From: Mesotaenium endlicherianum
Lineage: Eukaryota; Streptophyta; Zygnematophyceae; Zygnematales; Mesotaeniaceae
Assembly (NCBI GenBank): GCA_009602735.1
Contig: WELA01010100.1
Location: forward strand, 1,284,242-1,312,125
Length of the DNA stretch: 27,884 bases
Direction: 5' to 3'
Under the pieces are notes generated by a model, which worked only from the letters and a program-made list of their open reading frames with translations, was not told where the DNA came from and made no database searches. Below are positions 19,325-27,884 of the stretch, piece by piece (positions within the stretch are counted from its first letter, which is position 1; each line of letters starts with the position of its first letter). Made by a program: the position numbers and the translations under genes.

Positions 19325-21001
19325 ATGGCGCCCACCACACAAAAGGAGGACAGAAAGCGCAAGGCAGAAGAAGCCAGGAGGACAATGGAGTAATACCAGA
19401 AGGAGCTGGCGGCGACGTCCCTCACCAGAAGAGAACAAGAAAGGGTCCGCAGACAACAAGAGGCGGCAGAAGAGGCACAGAGGAAGAAGGATCAGGAAGC
19501 GGAAAACCTCAGGAAAGCTGAGGAGGAGAGACAGAAGAAACAACAAGAAGAAGCGGCAGCGGCAGAGGAGGAGAAAAGGAAAAAGATTGAAGTGGACAGA
19601 CAGAAGAGCTTGGCTACTTACAGGTATACTGTGGTGGGTGGCCAAAACTTCGATAACCTGAAGGAAGCATTGCTGGCAGCCCAGGAGATCAACAGGCTGG
19701 AACAGACAACACTGCTACAGAAGGAAGGAGCTACAGCACTGGACAGGTACATCGAGACACACACCGGCGTGGTCCTTTACGAAGATTATGCTAAGATGGT
19801 GGGCTATACAGCAGAGCAGGCCCGGTATCTCGCAGATGATTCAGAGGACAAGCCGGTCCCCATACCGGGAATAGTGGGAGATCAGAGACTCATCCGGATG
19901 GTGAGCATGCGGCCCGATAGCTTTAAGGATACGGTATTCTACCTCACACTCCTGCCAGCTTACAATGAAGTTGAGAGAAGGAGCTGGGAGTACTTGGCCA
20001 GGGAAGCAGGACAGCAGATGTTCTCTCCCCACTGGTTCCCGTGTAAACTGAGGAAGGCTGAGCACGGACCCCAGTACTACCAGCAGCCAACAGACTGGAG
20101 GTGGATGACCGTCACAAATAAGAAGCAGGAGTGTGACCGAGCCCAACCGGATGACTTCCACTATGGCCTAGACGGCTATCTCATCCTACCACCTCACATT
20201 GCCCCTTGGGACCCCAGGCTGAATGGATGCCTGAGCAATATGAATGCAGAGACCAAGGAACATAGGAGGAGGGGAAGAGAGTACTTCTCTAAGGGAAAGC
20301 ATGCCTTTGTCAAATGGGCAAAGAATGCAGGCCGGATAGATATCAGTAGGCTGAAGGCCAAGCAACCCCCAGCGCGCCCTAAGAAAGGAAGGTCGGTAGA
20401 CTACTCCATGTCTACTAGGGAGCAGGACGACTTAGTGGACGAGACCCCTACTCTCACCGAGGAGGAGGATGAGGAGGATGAGGAAGAAGAACAAGGCAGA
20501 GGAGAAGCATCAGCAGCAGGTACACAGGATACCCAGGGGCAGGCAGGGGCGCCTCTTAAAGAACCACGGTCAGGTACTTGGAATGTGATCCCCGTTATGG
20601 CGACAACTGGACCCTGCGCTCGCTCCCCCAGCCCACCTGCCCAAGCAGGGGAAGAAGCTGATCTGACTGTACTGGGCAGCAGACACAGGCAGAAATCCCC
20701 AAAGGACAGGGGTGCCAGAAGAGGGACACGCGGGTGGGCCAGAGGTATGCCCGCCTCCCCCTCCGCTCAGGGGCATGTACCTCTAGCCAATGTATTTCAG
20801 CATCCTACTGGAATGCCTGTCTATGTGGGGATCATCACCCAAGTGGTTGAAGAGCAGGCTACCATCCTTCGTTCTCCTCGAGGTCCGACTTTAGAGCAAA
20901 CGGGGTTCTTTAGAAGGCCAGCTGACAGAACTAGAGGGCTGTCCAGATCTAGGTCCAGATCTCGATCTCCTGATTCTGAAGCCCCAGGAACAACCCCTTA
21001 A
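19325..21001 (+). CDS. Extra ORF between pol and 3' LTR (ORF3), one in-frame stop
   Basis: This is a sense-strand frame of 558 codons from ATG 19325 to TAA 21001, with one in-frame TAA at 19391-19393 (codon 23). Codons 24-90 are rich in Glu, Lys, Arg and Gln and look like a coiled coil. Codons about 95-345 form an unrecognised, possibly globular part with many aromatic residues (YTVVGGQNFDNL, DWRWMTV, FHYGLDGYLILPP). An acidic run (TEEEDEEDEEEEQ) lies near codon 380, a low-complexity Pro/Gly/Arg part follows, and the tail is Arg-Ser (GLSRSRSRSRSPDSE). There is no signal peptide or membrane segment in this frame, so it is not a typical envelope. Position matches the env or additional-ORF slot of gypsy elements. 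It could be a captured host gene or an element-specific protein. Function unknown. Confidence 0.65.
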
Positions 21002-21101
21002 GGTGACAGGCTAAAAAGACAGTCAGTAGGAGAGGCTGGTCAGGGTCAGTTCCTTTATTTAAGACTTTTGCAGTTTAATGTTGTCGAGGCGACAACAAGT
21101 T

Positions 21102-21114
21102 AAGTTGGAGGGAT
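21102..21114 (+). other. Polypurine tract
   Basis: AAGTTGGAGGGAT lies immediately before the 3' LTR TG. This is the expected plus-strand primer site. The 12-mer is repeated exactly after pol at 18985. Confidence 0.75.
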
Positions 21115-21831
21115 TGTAATGAATCAGTATATTAGTAGATATAATATTCATTTAAATATAATAGTTAAGTTCAGCCTGCTGAACTTTAGTTAATAGTCAG
21201 TCTGCTGGACTTTACATAGTTATCAGTTTAATGACTCAGCCGGAAGCAGCAGGCTGAATTCCATATAAGTCAGCTTGCTGACCCATTCTTTGACAGCCAG
21301 CTGACTTCCGTACTCGGTAGCAGCGAACTGCCTTGATATGCACCTAAGTACGATATGCTAGATGAATGGCCAGATGACATCCCTATGATGGATGGCTATT
21401 CGGGATGATGGGAGATGGCGGTGGATTTGGTTAACCGAGGTCCTACCAACGTGGTTAACTCCCGGGTAGGCGGTGCCATCGCACTGACCGTTGAACAGTA
21501 AACTCATTCCATGTACATATGCTAGGCATTGCTCTCGAGTTCGGCATTCGGAAACGAGGCCAACTCTCTTGTACAGCTTACTGAGTGCGACCTGAATCCA
21601 AGGCGAGAAGCCATTGATACGCACTGTCTTCTAACCTTGCTTATGTATGAGTTTACTGATTTGCATTATTGATGCTAGTTTACTCACATTTGACTTACGA
21701 GTATTATTCACTGCTAGTGTGTTGTCCTTTGCCGTTTAACCAGTTAACGGAAAAATACCATAAAGATTACTTGCTGATATAAAGATCTTTATTAATTGTT
21801 AATCGCCTATTTGGTAAGTCGATTCATTTCA
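21115..21831 (+). repeat. Gypsy 3' LTR
   Basis: This 717-bp copy of the LTR at 12952-13672 starts TGTAATGAATC and ends TTCATTTCA. It keeps the antisense frame (88 codons, 21624-21358) with about six residue differences and no indel. The downstream flank is GCTCT, which does not duplicate the left flank. Confidence 0.9.
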
Positions 21832-21940
21832 GCTCTCCCATCGGCGCTGGAGGAGGGTCTCTTGGAGAGGAAGGGCTTCCTTCAAAAGCTTGCTGTTGGT
21901 CTTGCGGATCGGCCATCTTCTTGTGCTACCAAAGTGCCTA

Positions 21941-21952
21941 GCTCCAATACCA
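21941..21952 (-). other. Primer-binding site of family B element
   Basis: The minus strand reads TGGTATTGGAGC one base after the LTR end, two differences from the iMet site TGGTATCAGAGC. This fixes the orientation of family B. Confidence 0.75.
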
Positions 21953-21953
21953 C

Positions 21954-22454
21954 TGTAGTGAAACAGATAGATAAAGTACTTAAAGAAATGTAATACGTTG
22001 TTTATTTCAAGACAAGGATCTTTGAACACAAGTGGTAGCTTCTTGAGAAAGAGATGGCTTCTTGGAAGTTAATATATTTCTGGATTTGGCAAGTACAAGA
22101 GTGATTCTGCCATCTTTCTATGTTCTAGCTCTTGTTTATAATCTTGCTACATAAGCAATTTCTAGGAAGATGTATGTTGATGAGTTGGCACCCAACACAT
22201 CCCAAACCTTGCCACCTCTTTCTAGAATAATGTACACATGTCCTTTTGACCTAAAAATGGCACGTTTAACTTTTGCCACATGGAGTTCTTCTAGGTCCTT
22301 CCTCTAACTTCGAAAATGCCTTAGAAGGTTCAAAGGACATGAACCAAGTCACTAGAGTATTTATTCACACTTGACGCCACACAATAGTACTCCAAACATA
22401 TTTAAAAGCATTAAAATAGATGCCAACTATTATATTATAACTCAAATCACTACA
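21954..22454 (-). repeat. Family B 5' LTR
   Basis: This 501-bp LTR matches the solo LTR at 7088-7590 along its length, with scattered substitutions and small indels. Flanking 5-mers (ACCAC and CACAC) do not match, as expected because the left neighbour is internal sequence. Confidence 0.88.
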
Positions 22455-22501
22455 CACACAGCTTAGAAGTTGTCATCATGCATGCATGCATGCATTGGGA
22501 T

Positions 22502-22940
22502 TGTCGCGCGTGACCGCTTAGCCTTTCAGCTGATAATCACGCCTATGTGGCTGGCTGGCAGCGTTTAAGATGAACGCTCAAGCCGTGACAAGTCACCTGA
22601 GGGTCTTGGCCGAGGTGGCACACAACGCCTCTGCAACATCCCTGCTGTACTTGGCTTAGATAGCCGATTGATCAGCACCTTTCTTGGCACTTGCTGGGCT
22701 GGCTCATTGCTGGTTCCATACCGCTAGCCTTTCGGCTGACTACTCCGTCCAAATTCCCATCCGTTCCTGGTGTGGGTTTGACGTGTCATGACCACTTTGA
22801 CAGTGATAACGACTTTGACATGATCGCTGACTGAGGTAGCTCGGTCCTCTGGTCGATGAGTCAATGTTGACCTCCCGTACCTGGGCGGCCGTGACTTGCG
22901 CTGCGCGTGCGGCACCGTCAAGTGGATAGCAGTCGCGACA
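22502..22940 (-). repeat. 439-bp TG..CA repeat, right copy (family R)
   Basis: Read on the minus strand from 22940 (TGTCGCGACT) to 22502 (GCGCGACA), this aligns with the repeat at 6282-6720 end to end, with many substitutions and compensating indels. Flanks are GGGAT and TGAAT on the plus strand, so there is no duplication. A (CATG)n patch lies just left (22476-22494). The family B element inserted next to it. Confidence 0.6.
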
Positions 22941-25900
22941 TGAATCGCATATTATATCACATTTCACGGCGGCATTCAAATTAATTGCAGACTTCAAGGT
23001 TTACCTACGCAGCTTGAGATACAGCCCAATCCCCCCATAATTTGAATCTCAAGGTTATCTACATAGTGTGGATAAACTCTAAAATCCAATATAGACCGAA
23101 ACTCAAGTTTGTTAAACTTCAGGCTCGAATTTGGTACACAATTCAAACATAATTTAAGTTTGAACACGTGAAGGTTGTGAGTTGCAATTGATATGCGCAC
23201 ACACCAAGAGTCTGTTGGTGGTCGTACACGATGAGCGATATTTGTGGTGAGACTTATGTGGGATATAAGCTCAAAATTATGAGAGTCACTTATGCATAAA
23301 CCATAACTAACATTTGTCAAGTGAGTCAAGAGTTTTTTTATTATAAATATACGGCCTAGAAAATTTGAATTTAACCTCAATAAGGTACAACGCAGAGATG
23401 ATTTGACACTGCTCAAGGAACTTGCTCCTATATCTTACGTTTGGGTGAAGCTTGTTAGACTAGGCAGATTTAAAAGTTTTGTCACGCCGAGAAAACATGA
23501 ATAATTGTGTGACCTTAAACTTCAACATGATATAATTCTCGAATATTAATGGTTTTTCATATGATAAATTGTGTTCACTTGACCCGCCGATGTTACAAGT
23601 TTAGGCGGGCTATCAAGTGGACCAAAGTGACTGGTTGCGGCGCTCAATGGAAGGTTTCACGCGTACCAAAATTGGAAACAAACAATTTCTTTCTTTCAAA
23701 ATGAGGTCATGTTCGCGTCAAGTTAGCGTCAACAAGTATCTAGAGTGTCGGTTGTATACTTGGCTACCGAATGATTGGAGAGAAATTATTATAGTGGCAT
23801 ATACAAAGCTTGAAAAGAATATTGTATATTTTGCAAAATATAGGTGACGTCCAGACTCGAGGGCTCACTCAATTTTTCTAACCAAAAGTCTCTCAAAATG
23901 GACGCGCGAGACGAGTTGAAGACATCAGAAACTAGATGCTCATCTTCCATTAGAGGGAATCTCTATGTTTTTTAATTCATTGTTATAGCCTTTTGGATGT
24001 AGGACCTGCCTGAGTTGGAAGTGGTCAAGACTCAAAATTTTAATGTAGTGAACTCAAAAATAACTCTTCTGTTGCTTCCTGGGATTTGTTTAGTCCCAGA
24101 TGTGACCAAGGGAAAAGCACCAAGACAAGACGTTTGAAGCTTAGATCCACAACACTGTGCACCTACACTCTAGAATTTTTATAACTATCTGGTTACATGA
24201 TAGCAAGGCCTACACTCTGAATTTTTGAACTATATTACATATTAGCGAGGCCAATCGGCCACATGGTAGAATTATCATGTTTGAGTTCAGGGGGAAGCCT
24301 TTTTAGCTGAGTCATATCATCAAGCACAAAAAATATAAAAATTACTATGGTTTTACATAATCCGACATGAACAAGACGCAAGTCACCCACCTATTCTCAA
24401 TTCAAAATGTCGGTTAAGACGCAAAAAAAGATTTTGGTCTTTTATGGTGTAAAATGTGTTTTTTTGTTGTATTGTTTGATCTTTAATATAGTCGTTGTAT
24501 GTTCCATCATCGTCTAGGATTAGCTTTCTGTACATTGTGTAGAATCATGAACCTCAAGGTATACCTACATAGAGTAGAAAAAACGCAATTGCCAAGACCA
24601 AACTCTTTAAACTCAAGTTTTTTTAGCTTTAGGTTTTCAGCCAATTTTTACAGTTGCTAAGTAAGTGCCTCACAGAAGATTGACATTAGGTAAAAACACA
24701 AGGACTGAAGATTGGTCACAGCGGTGTGGAGGTAAGAAGTATTTTGCTTGGACTATCAATGGGGAATATTGTTTATGGCATCGTACTTCAATCTTGACCA
24801 TGCTCATTTGGATTGCATTTTGGAAAGTTGAAGGGCGTTGAGTCGTGGGTTATTTCTGAGCATTAAGTGGCATGTTATTATTGGCCAAATCGTATCAACT
24901 TTGCAGGCCATGCATGGTCAGGGGCAGCACTAAAGTATTTTTGTGTTGAAGGAGCATATTCACCTTCATCAAAATTCGTGCGCCTCATCAATGACATGAA
25001 CATATTGAATAAGCTCCAGATACATGTATGACTGACAATGTTTCTTGTGAAATATACGACCCTCTCCTCTTATCGTTTCCTGTCCAGCCTAGCTTGACCT
25101 TAGCAATCTATAAGGTGTTGTTCCCATAGGTTATTTCCTCAACTTGTTAGGTTTATTATTCTGCTTGCCACTCTAAATAACCTTGCTCCGCTGGTAAATA
25201 CTTGCATGACGAAGAAATTGCAATCGATCAATCTTATATCAATCAGACCTCACACGTACATACAAATATACCATGTAAGTGGAAGATAAGTTTTACCAAT
25301 TGCTCGTCTAGATTTAATAAGATGCAAAGTTAGAACTTGTTTCAATGAGCATACATGCATTTCCTATAAAGTTACAATCACATGCACAAATTGGCGACGT
25401 AAATGAACAAACAATACCTTATTCTGGATACAATTAGCAATTTTGTTTTATGCAAGACATAATGAAGGAGAGGAAGCCAAGTTTGCAAGAACTACTAGTG
25501 GCATATTTTTGTAGGTAAATGCGCAAATATAGAAAAGCATATCATAATCATCACTTATGGCTTGTTTAGTTCTACCTCGGCAACTCCGCATACAACACCA
25601 AGAAGCAGCACTTCTTGGTACCATGTAACTATTCTAACTCTAGTACATACACGCAAAGTAATATGACAGACCTATGTGCTATTTCTGGAATATATGTTCA
25701 TGCACCCACCAACTAATATAACCTAATACTAATCTTACTACGGTAATCCAAAAGACCATAATAAGATCACTGGAAGCTACTTCTTAGATATAAATAAGTG
25801 CCAAGATGTAACACCCACCTTAATCTATAAGAGGAAAAAAAAATTGACATCACGTCACACAAGCTTACGTATACACTCCACACATTATCATGTATTCTCT

Positions 25901-26002
25901 AAGTGGGGGGGGTAGGCACACACTCCCCCCCCATTTCAGCCCCGCCGGCTCGACGTACGCACGGAGCAGGGGAACCTGCAAGAGGGTGCTGATGAATTTG
26001 AC
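22941..26002. other. Gene-poor AT-rich region
   Basis: Frames here are short and lack ATG starts or recognisable domains (for example 23617-23847 and 23416-22994). Two stretches look like diverged copies of one another: about 23046-23135 and 24552-24650, sharing CTCAAGGT, CTACATAG, AAACTCAAGTTT and AGG-TT blocks. A 46-bp tandem duplication sits at 24163-24252. The right end (25900-25935) has G and C runs just downstream of gene R and would contain its 3' UTR. No gene can be supported. Confidence 0.45.
24163..24252 (+). repeat. Two-copy ~46-bp tandem repeat
   Basis: CTACACTC-TAGAATTTTT...AGCAAGGC (24163-24210) is followed directly by CTACACTC-TGAATTTTT...AGCGAGGCC (24210-24252), a diverged tandem duplicate. 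Confidence 0.6.
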
Positions 26003-26157
26003 CTAGCACGACGACTTGCACTGACCTTCCGAGCAGCATTTGCTCGCACTCGCAGGGCATGCCAGCTCTTGCCCCGGGAAACTATTGCAATCGGGGCAAA
26101 CTTGCTTGCCCTTGCTGAAGATTGAAGTTGCGCAAAGCCCTGGCACAGTATCAGTCC
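26003..26157 (-). CDS. Gene R last exon: shortened Cys module ending in TAG
   Basis: After a TTTCGTGCAG acceptor the exon opens in phase 1 and encodes TDTVPGLC, GKQVCPDCNSFPGQELACP, ASASKCCSEGQCKSSC and TAG (26005-26003). The first eight cysteines align with the other modules; the last four are cut off by the stop. The glycosylation sequon is TDT here, so it is lost. A GTCAGT at 26025-26020 could be a donor that would end the exon in phase 1 after CCSEG. I prefer reading to the stop because the codons after it still match the module (GxCxxS). Sequence past the stop keeps a weak resemblance (SCRFPCS) in another frame, so the stop may have truncated a once complete module. Confidence 0.65.
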
Positions 26158-26532
26158 CTGCACGAAACATAGTCATGAAGAAATATCTGCTTCAGGATCA
26201 TAATTCCCAAAGATAAGGAGTCACATACCCAAGCCCATACACAAATAACAATCCAGGCGACAACAAAAAATAAGTAAACAAAGAAAACAAAAACGCAGGA
26301 AACAAAAACACGCATCACAAGAAAATCTAGAGGATATTCCAGAGCCAACTAGTAAAGAAGAGCCCGAAAAGGGACCAAAAAAGATAACATCCCATTTTTA
26401 GCACATTCTCTCAGCTTATTTATCCCCAAATTTTCCGTACTTAGTGCTCACGTGCACCGCAATACATGATAATCGCAGACCTCTTCTGCACGACTAGCGA
26501 GTGCACCCGTGCGTCGTGCAACAACGGCTCAC
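26158..26532 (-). other. Gene R intron (375 nt)
   Basis: This intron has a GTGAGC donor and a TTTCGTGCAG acceptor. It is AT-rich, with a purine- and A-rich stretch on the plus strand. No other feature was seen. Confidence 0.7.
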
Positions 26533-26742
26533 CTTTGCAGCAGGAGTAGCGAGGGCACTGGAAGTTGTATCTGCAAGGGCACCCCGTGGCAGCCGTCTGA
26601 CACGAGCCGGTGGGACAGCACACCGACGTGGGCTTGGGACACGCAATCTCCTGGCCGTCAAATGTTGTGCAGTCGGGACACACTTGCTTGCCGGCCTTGT
26701 TGAAGATGGAAGGGGAGCAGAAGTTGGCCACTGTGCCGTTGC
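26533..26742 (-). CDS. Gene R exon: full 12-Cys module
   Basis: This 210-nt exon (70 codons) is phase 1 at both ends, with acceptor CTCGTGCAG and donor GTGAGCC. It starts NGTVANFCSPSIF and continues GKQVCPDC, IACPKPTSVCC, GSCQTAATGCPC and RYNFQCPRYSCC. It has twelve cysteines in the family spacing and an NGT sequon. Its CPCRYNFQCP resembles the short exon 2 of gene L (PCRYSFQCP) more than the CKCNYNFQCP of the other modules, which may show how exon 2 arose. Neighbouring exons lie 375 nt downstream and 813 nt upstream. Likely extracellular. Confidence 0.87.
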
Positions 26743-27555
26743 CTGCACGAGGGGAGGAGACGGGAGATGGACAGAAGTCAGGGAAACCGTGCATCCATCA
26801 GAAGCATTAATGTCGCATAAGCATAGCATAAGTATCGCATGAGTATACCATAAGTATACCATAATTATAGCATAAGTATATCATGACTACAACATAAGTA
26901 TCGCATAAGGATAGCATAATGAGACGTTAAATGATTGGGGCGCGAGTGAAGCATGATAGAAAGTTAAATCTGGGGTTAGTAGTAACCATGCAGACAACAG
27001 AAACCAAAAGCATACCATATTAGAACGGCGTTGTAACAAAGTACAGCATTAGGGTACAACGTAATAATTGCGTGTTAGTGTGGACACTGGAGCTACTAGC
27101 CATCTCCTTCAAAATGGCACACATACATTCATTACTTAGCCTTCAGCTCAACCGGCCTCAAATACAAAGGACGAAGAAAGCAAGAGCAGGACAAGCAATG
27201 AGAGGGGAAAAGGCAACCATGATTCCGTCCAGCCAACGAGCCAGCCAACAATCGAACAACAAACGGAAGAACATGTGGCGGGACCACCTCTTCTTTTTCT
27301 CTTCGACAAGCAAACGAACGGACAAAGACTGCTCACACATGTCTGGAAGTGGTGTTTTTAATTACAATTAGCGCACATGTTAATGTACATCTGATATCGT
27401 ACATACAATAACTACAATTGCAATTAGTGTATACTTCAACCACAATTAGCGCATCCTCAGGGCAAGCCCACACATTCTCGGGCCACAGCACAATTTTCTA
27501 AGATTCCAAAGTGCCCCTACATTCTTTTCACGTCTCACGAAGAGCACGCACGCAC
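26743..27555 (-). other. Gene R intron (813 nt) with minisatellite
   Basis: This intron has donor GTGCGT at 27555 and acceptor CTCGTGCAG. It contains a tandem array of about 9-11 bp units (CATAAGTAT and variants) at roughly 26812-26925. No other feature was seen. The frame at 27072-27371 is probably chance. Confidence 0.65.
26812..26925 (+). repeat. GCATAAGTAT-like minisatellite
   Basis: About ten degenerate units such as GCATAAGCAT, GCATAAGTAT, CCATAAGTAT and TCATGACTA follow one another in the intron between two module exons. Confidence 0.7.
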
Positions 27556-27762
27556 CTTGGCAGCAGGCGTAGCGGGGGCACTGGAAGTTGTAGTTGCACT
27601 TGCACCCGGACACAGACTTCTGGCAGGAGCCGTTGGGGCAGCACAGGGAGGCGTCCTTGGGGCACGCCATCTCCTGCCCCTCGAGCGACAGGCAGTCAGG
27701 GCACACCTGCTTGCCCTCCCTGAAGACCGAGGGGTAGCAGAAGTTGGCCACCGTGCCGTTGC
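27556..27762 (-). CDS. Gene R exon: full 12-Cys module
   Basis: This 207-nt exon (69 codons) is phase 1 at both ends, with acceptor TTTGTACAG and donor GTGCGT. It encodes NGTVANFCYPSVF, GKQVCPDC, MACPKDASLCC, GSCQKSVSGC and KCNYNFQCPRYACC. Spacing is C-x11-C-x2-C-x9-C-x6-CC-x4-C-x6-C-x1-C-x5-C-x4-CC. It is the nearest relative of exon 11-220 in gene L, and both follow a GGGC-rich intron end. That fits recent duplication or conversion between the two genes. The gene continues beyond the right edge, so its signal peptide exon is not seen. Confidence 0.87.
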
Positions 27763-27884
27763 CTGTACAAACCGCCCGCCCGCCCGCCCGCCCGCCCGCC
27801 CGCCAGAGAGAAAGAGAAGAACAATAAATAACGCACAAACTTTTCAGTACCTATCCACATATATGGCATCGTTTCCTGTGCTCT
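27763..27884 (-). other. Gene R intron end with (GGGC)n tract
   Basis: A CCGC/GGGC tetranucleotide array fills 27772-27802, ending about 9 nt before the acceptor AG. The minus (transcribed-sense) strand is the G-rich one and could form a G-quadruplex. Confidence 0.6.

Larger units (their letters stand above)
12952..21831 (+). mobile_element. Ty3/gypsy chromodomain LTR retrotransposon
   Basis: This 8.88-kb element has LTRs of 721 and 717 bp. The order is LTR, primer-binding site, gag, protease, RT, RNase H, integrase, chromodomain, extra ORF, polypurine tract, LTR. RT-RNase H before integrase, plus a C-terminal chromodomain, defines a chromovirus-type Ty3/gypsy element. Gag-pol is inactivated by several stops and frameshifts. 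The flanking 5-mers (GCAGA left, GCTCT right) do not match, and each flank is a different retroelement, so the present ends do not derive from one simple insertion. Confidence 0.93.
21832..22454 (-). mobile_element. 5' end of minus-strand retroelement (family B)
   Basis: On the minus strand this reads LTR (22454-21954), one base, primer-binding site TGGTATTGGAGC (21952-21941), a short leader, then an ATG at 21916 opening 28 codons (MADPQDQQQAFEG at the start, Pro/Ser-rich) up to the gypsy LTR. The LTR is the same family as the solo LTR at 7088-7590, with perfect ends TGTAGTGA and TCACTACA. The start of gag is inferred from position only. The rest of the element and its other LTR are not in the window. 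Confidence 0.82.

Noticed and set aside
19275..19661. A 128-codon basic protein with a signal-like start (MTKVYILLICALVTC)
   Set aside because: After the hydrophobic start it is an off-frame reading of the ORF3 coiled-coil region, rich in Arg and Lys because GAA/AAG/AGG codons are shifted; the start overlaps the proposed intron end.
7088..22454. One very large LTR retrotransposon bounded by the two family B LTRs
   Set aside because: The left LTR has its own perfect ACTGC duplication, the right one does not share it, and the primer-binding site at the right copy shows that the element reads leftwards as a 5' end.
22994..23847. Frames of 76-140 codons in the AT-rich region
   Set aside because: No domains recognised, the 23617 frame lacks an ATG, and the stretch contains diverged repeats.
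2334..26025. A single gene with a 23.7-kb intron holding the nest
   Set aside because: A signal-peptide exon starts at 3542 and the last right-hand exon ends in a stop, so two tandem genes fit better. Not excluded without transcripts.
11..27762. Granulin, WAP or EGF repeats
   Set aside because: The module has 12 cysteines but the order (C, CxxC, C, CC, C, CxC, C, CC) does not fit those families' spacing.

Overview
This is a eukaryotic nuclear window, GC-moderate, repeat-dense and rich in introns. Both intact LTR-retroelement primer-binding sites (TGGTATCGGAGC and TGGTATTGGAGC) resemble the initiator-Met tRNA site usual in the green lineage. Together with a chromodomain Ty3/gypsy element and a TTAA-flanked piggyBac-like transposon, this suggests a streptophyte plant or alga. 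A charophyte such as Chara is a guess that the window alone cannot prove. No prokaryotic, CRISPR or RNA-gene features were seen.

The two ends carry minus-strand exons of two neighbouring paralogous genes for secreted cysteine-rich proteins. Gene R runs from beyond the right edge through full modules at 27762-27556 and 26742-26533 to a shortened last module at 26157-26003 that ends in TAG. Gene L starts with a signal-peptide exon at 3542-3446. It continues through a short Cys exon (2333-2259) and full modules at 1117-911 and 220-11, then leaves at the left edge. Every internal exon begins and ends in phase 1, with the junction codon always Gly. A full module is 69-70 codons with 12 cysteines and an N-glycosylation sequon at its start. 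Introns of gene L hold decayed 3' pieces of further modules. I do not recognise the family.

The roughly 22.5 kb between the two genes is a transposon nest. From left to right it holds: diverged AT-rich repeats (4884-5700); a 439-bp TG..CA repeat (6282-6720); a solo LTR with a perfect ACTGC duplication (7088-7590); the leader and gag start of a plus-strand retroelement, split by a piggyBac-like element (8387-11665); a chromodomain Ty3/gypsy element (12952-21831); the 5' end of a minus-strand element whose LTR belongs to the same family as the solo LTR (22454-21832); an inverted copy of the 439-bp repeat (22502-22940); and about 3 kb of AT-rich sequence without recognisable genes.

The gypsy element lacks matching target-site duplications. 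Its two flanks are 5' portions of two different retroelements facing each other, which points to rearrangement by recombination. Its gag-pol is broken by several stops and frameshifts. Between pol and the 3' LTR it carries a third reading frame of about 558 codons with one in-frame stop: a charged coiled-coil-like N-terminus, an unrecognised central region, an acidic run and an Arg-Ser tail. It is preceded by a duplicated polypurine-tract 12-mer and good splice signals. This extra ORF and the phase-1 exon array are the two most noteworthy items.
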